Origin: Nitrococcus mobilis
Lineage (GTDB): Bacteria; Pseudomonadota; Gammaproteobacteria; Nitrococcales; Nitrococcaceae
Direction: 5' to 3'
NCBI GenBank assembly: GCA_024102725.1
Contig: JAGFJL010000059.1
Location: 79,870-143,869 of the forward strand
DNA: 64,000 nt
The notes beneath the pieces were generated by a model that was given only the letters and a program-made list of their open reading frames with translations, was not told where the DNA came from and did not search any database. Below are positions 63,871 through 64,000 of the stretch, piece by piece (position 1 is the first letter of the stretch; each line of letters begins with the position of its first letter). The translations under genes and the position numbers were made by a program.

Positions 63871-64000
63871 CTGACTGTTAGCAACAAATAGATTTGTCCG
63901 GTTTTGTAGCAAATGAATTGTCCGCCTGTGCTGGCCGTGGTTCCGGCCCTGGAGGGCGTAGCCCGAAGGGGCCGGAACCACGGCGGCGCGCTGCGGGCGG
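63871..64000. mobile_element. putative insertion-sequence end (element continues beyond window)
   Basis: Two imperfect direct copies of a motif, TAGCAACAAATAGATTTGTC and TAGCAAATGAATTGTC, each followed by CG, occur in about 45 bp. They are followed by a long palindrome: CCGTGGTTCCGGCCC (63935-63949) and its exact complement (63969-63983), with GGGC-GTA-GCCC in the loop. Repeated short motifs plus a palindrome suggest the terminus of an IS whose transposase lies to the right. No transposase is visible here, so the family is not assigned. Confidence 0.4.
63935..63983. repeat. 15-bp perfect inverted repeat with nested hairpin
   Basis: Perfect 15-bp arms around a 19-nt loop that contains a 4-bp nested stem (GGGC/GCCC). 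Capable of extruding a cruciform or forming a very stable RNA hairpin; no T-run follows. Confidence 0.95.

Noticed and set aside
62608..64000. genomic island inserted at tRNA-Leu
   Set aside because: No integrase, no repeated tRNA 3' end and only one ordinary gene within the window; cannot be supported.

Overview
The window is a contiguous piece of a GC-rich (by eye about 60%) gammaproteobacterial chromosome. The proteins are gammaproteobacterial in type (ParC/ParE, EpmA/EF-P/EpmB, BamB, RodZ, FimV, FimX). Several gene blocks follow a Pseudomonas/Chromatiales-like order: fimV-asd-leuBDC, psd near fimX, and suhB/trmJ-cysE-isc-ndk-rlmN-pilF-rodZ-hisS-yfgM-bamB. No genus can be named from sequence alone. 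Almost everything is core housekeeping DNA. There is no prophage, CRISPR array, rRNA operon or restriction/defence island. The only hint of a mobile element is at the extreme right edge.

Layout. 1-9.0 kb, minus strand: 3'-truncated fimV, asd, leuB, leuD, leuC, an MFS permease and aroC. 9.1-16.8 kb: psd, then the complete EF-P lysylation set (epmA-efp facing epmB), then a PilZ-domain protein and a FimX-like degenerate c-di-GMP receptor. 16.8-21 kb, minus: parE-parC. 21.2-27.2 kb, plus: xseB-ispA-queD-folE2, a PA2779/PA2778-like secreted pair and typA. 27.2-32 kb: a YgjP-like metallopeptidase with srkA, a small membrane protein, a PHP phosphatase and an active-type diguanylate cyclase. 32-35.4 kb, plus: sodB, argD, argF. 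35.4-41.6 kb, minus: phoR-pstSCAB-phoU, without phoB.

41.9-55.1 kb, minus: pdxH, long-form nfeD, adk, a TANGO2/NRDE protein, bamB, yfgM, hisS, rodZ, pilF, rlmN, ndk, iscA, a degenerate iscU-like gene, iscS and cysE. trmJ follows, and suhB diverges from it. 57-62.5 kb, minus: yajC-secD-secF and queA-tgt. The right end carries tRNA-Leu(CAA), a tandem DUF427 protein and a palindrome-rich edge that looks like an insertion-sequence end.

Themes. Queuosine: folE2, queD, queA and tgt. Type IV pilus and c-di-GMP: FimV, FimX, the PilZ protein, PilF and a separate GGDEF enzyme. Phosphate: PhoR-Pst-PhoU. EF-P and its two modification enzymes occur in the same window as a RodZ with 12 consecutive prolines. 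The most unusual feature is a stripped-down isc locus. iscR, hscB, hscA, fdx and iscX are absent from where they normally sit, and the remaining IscU-like protein has lost two of three cluster-ligand cysteines, the adjacent His and the HscA-binding LPPVK motif. ispG is missing from between rodZ and hisS.
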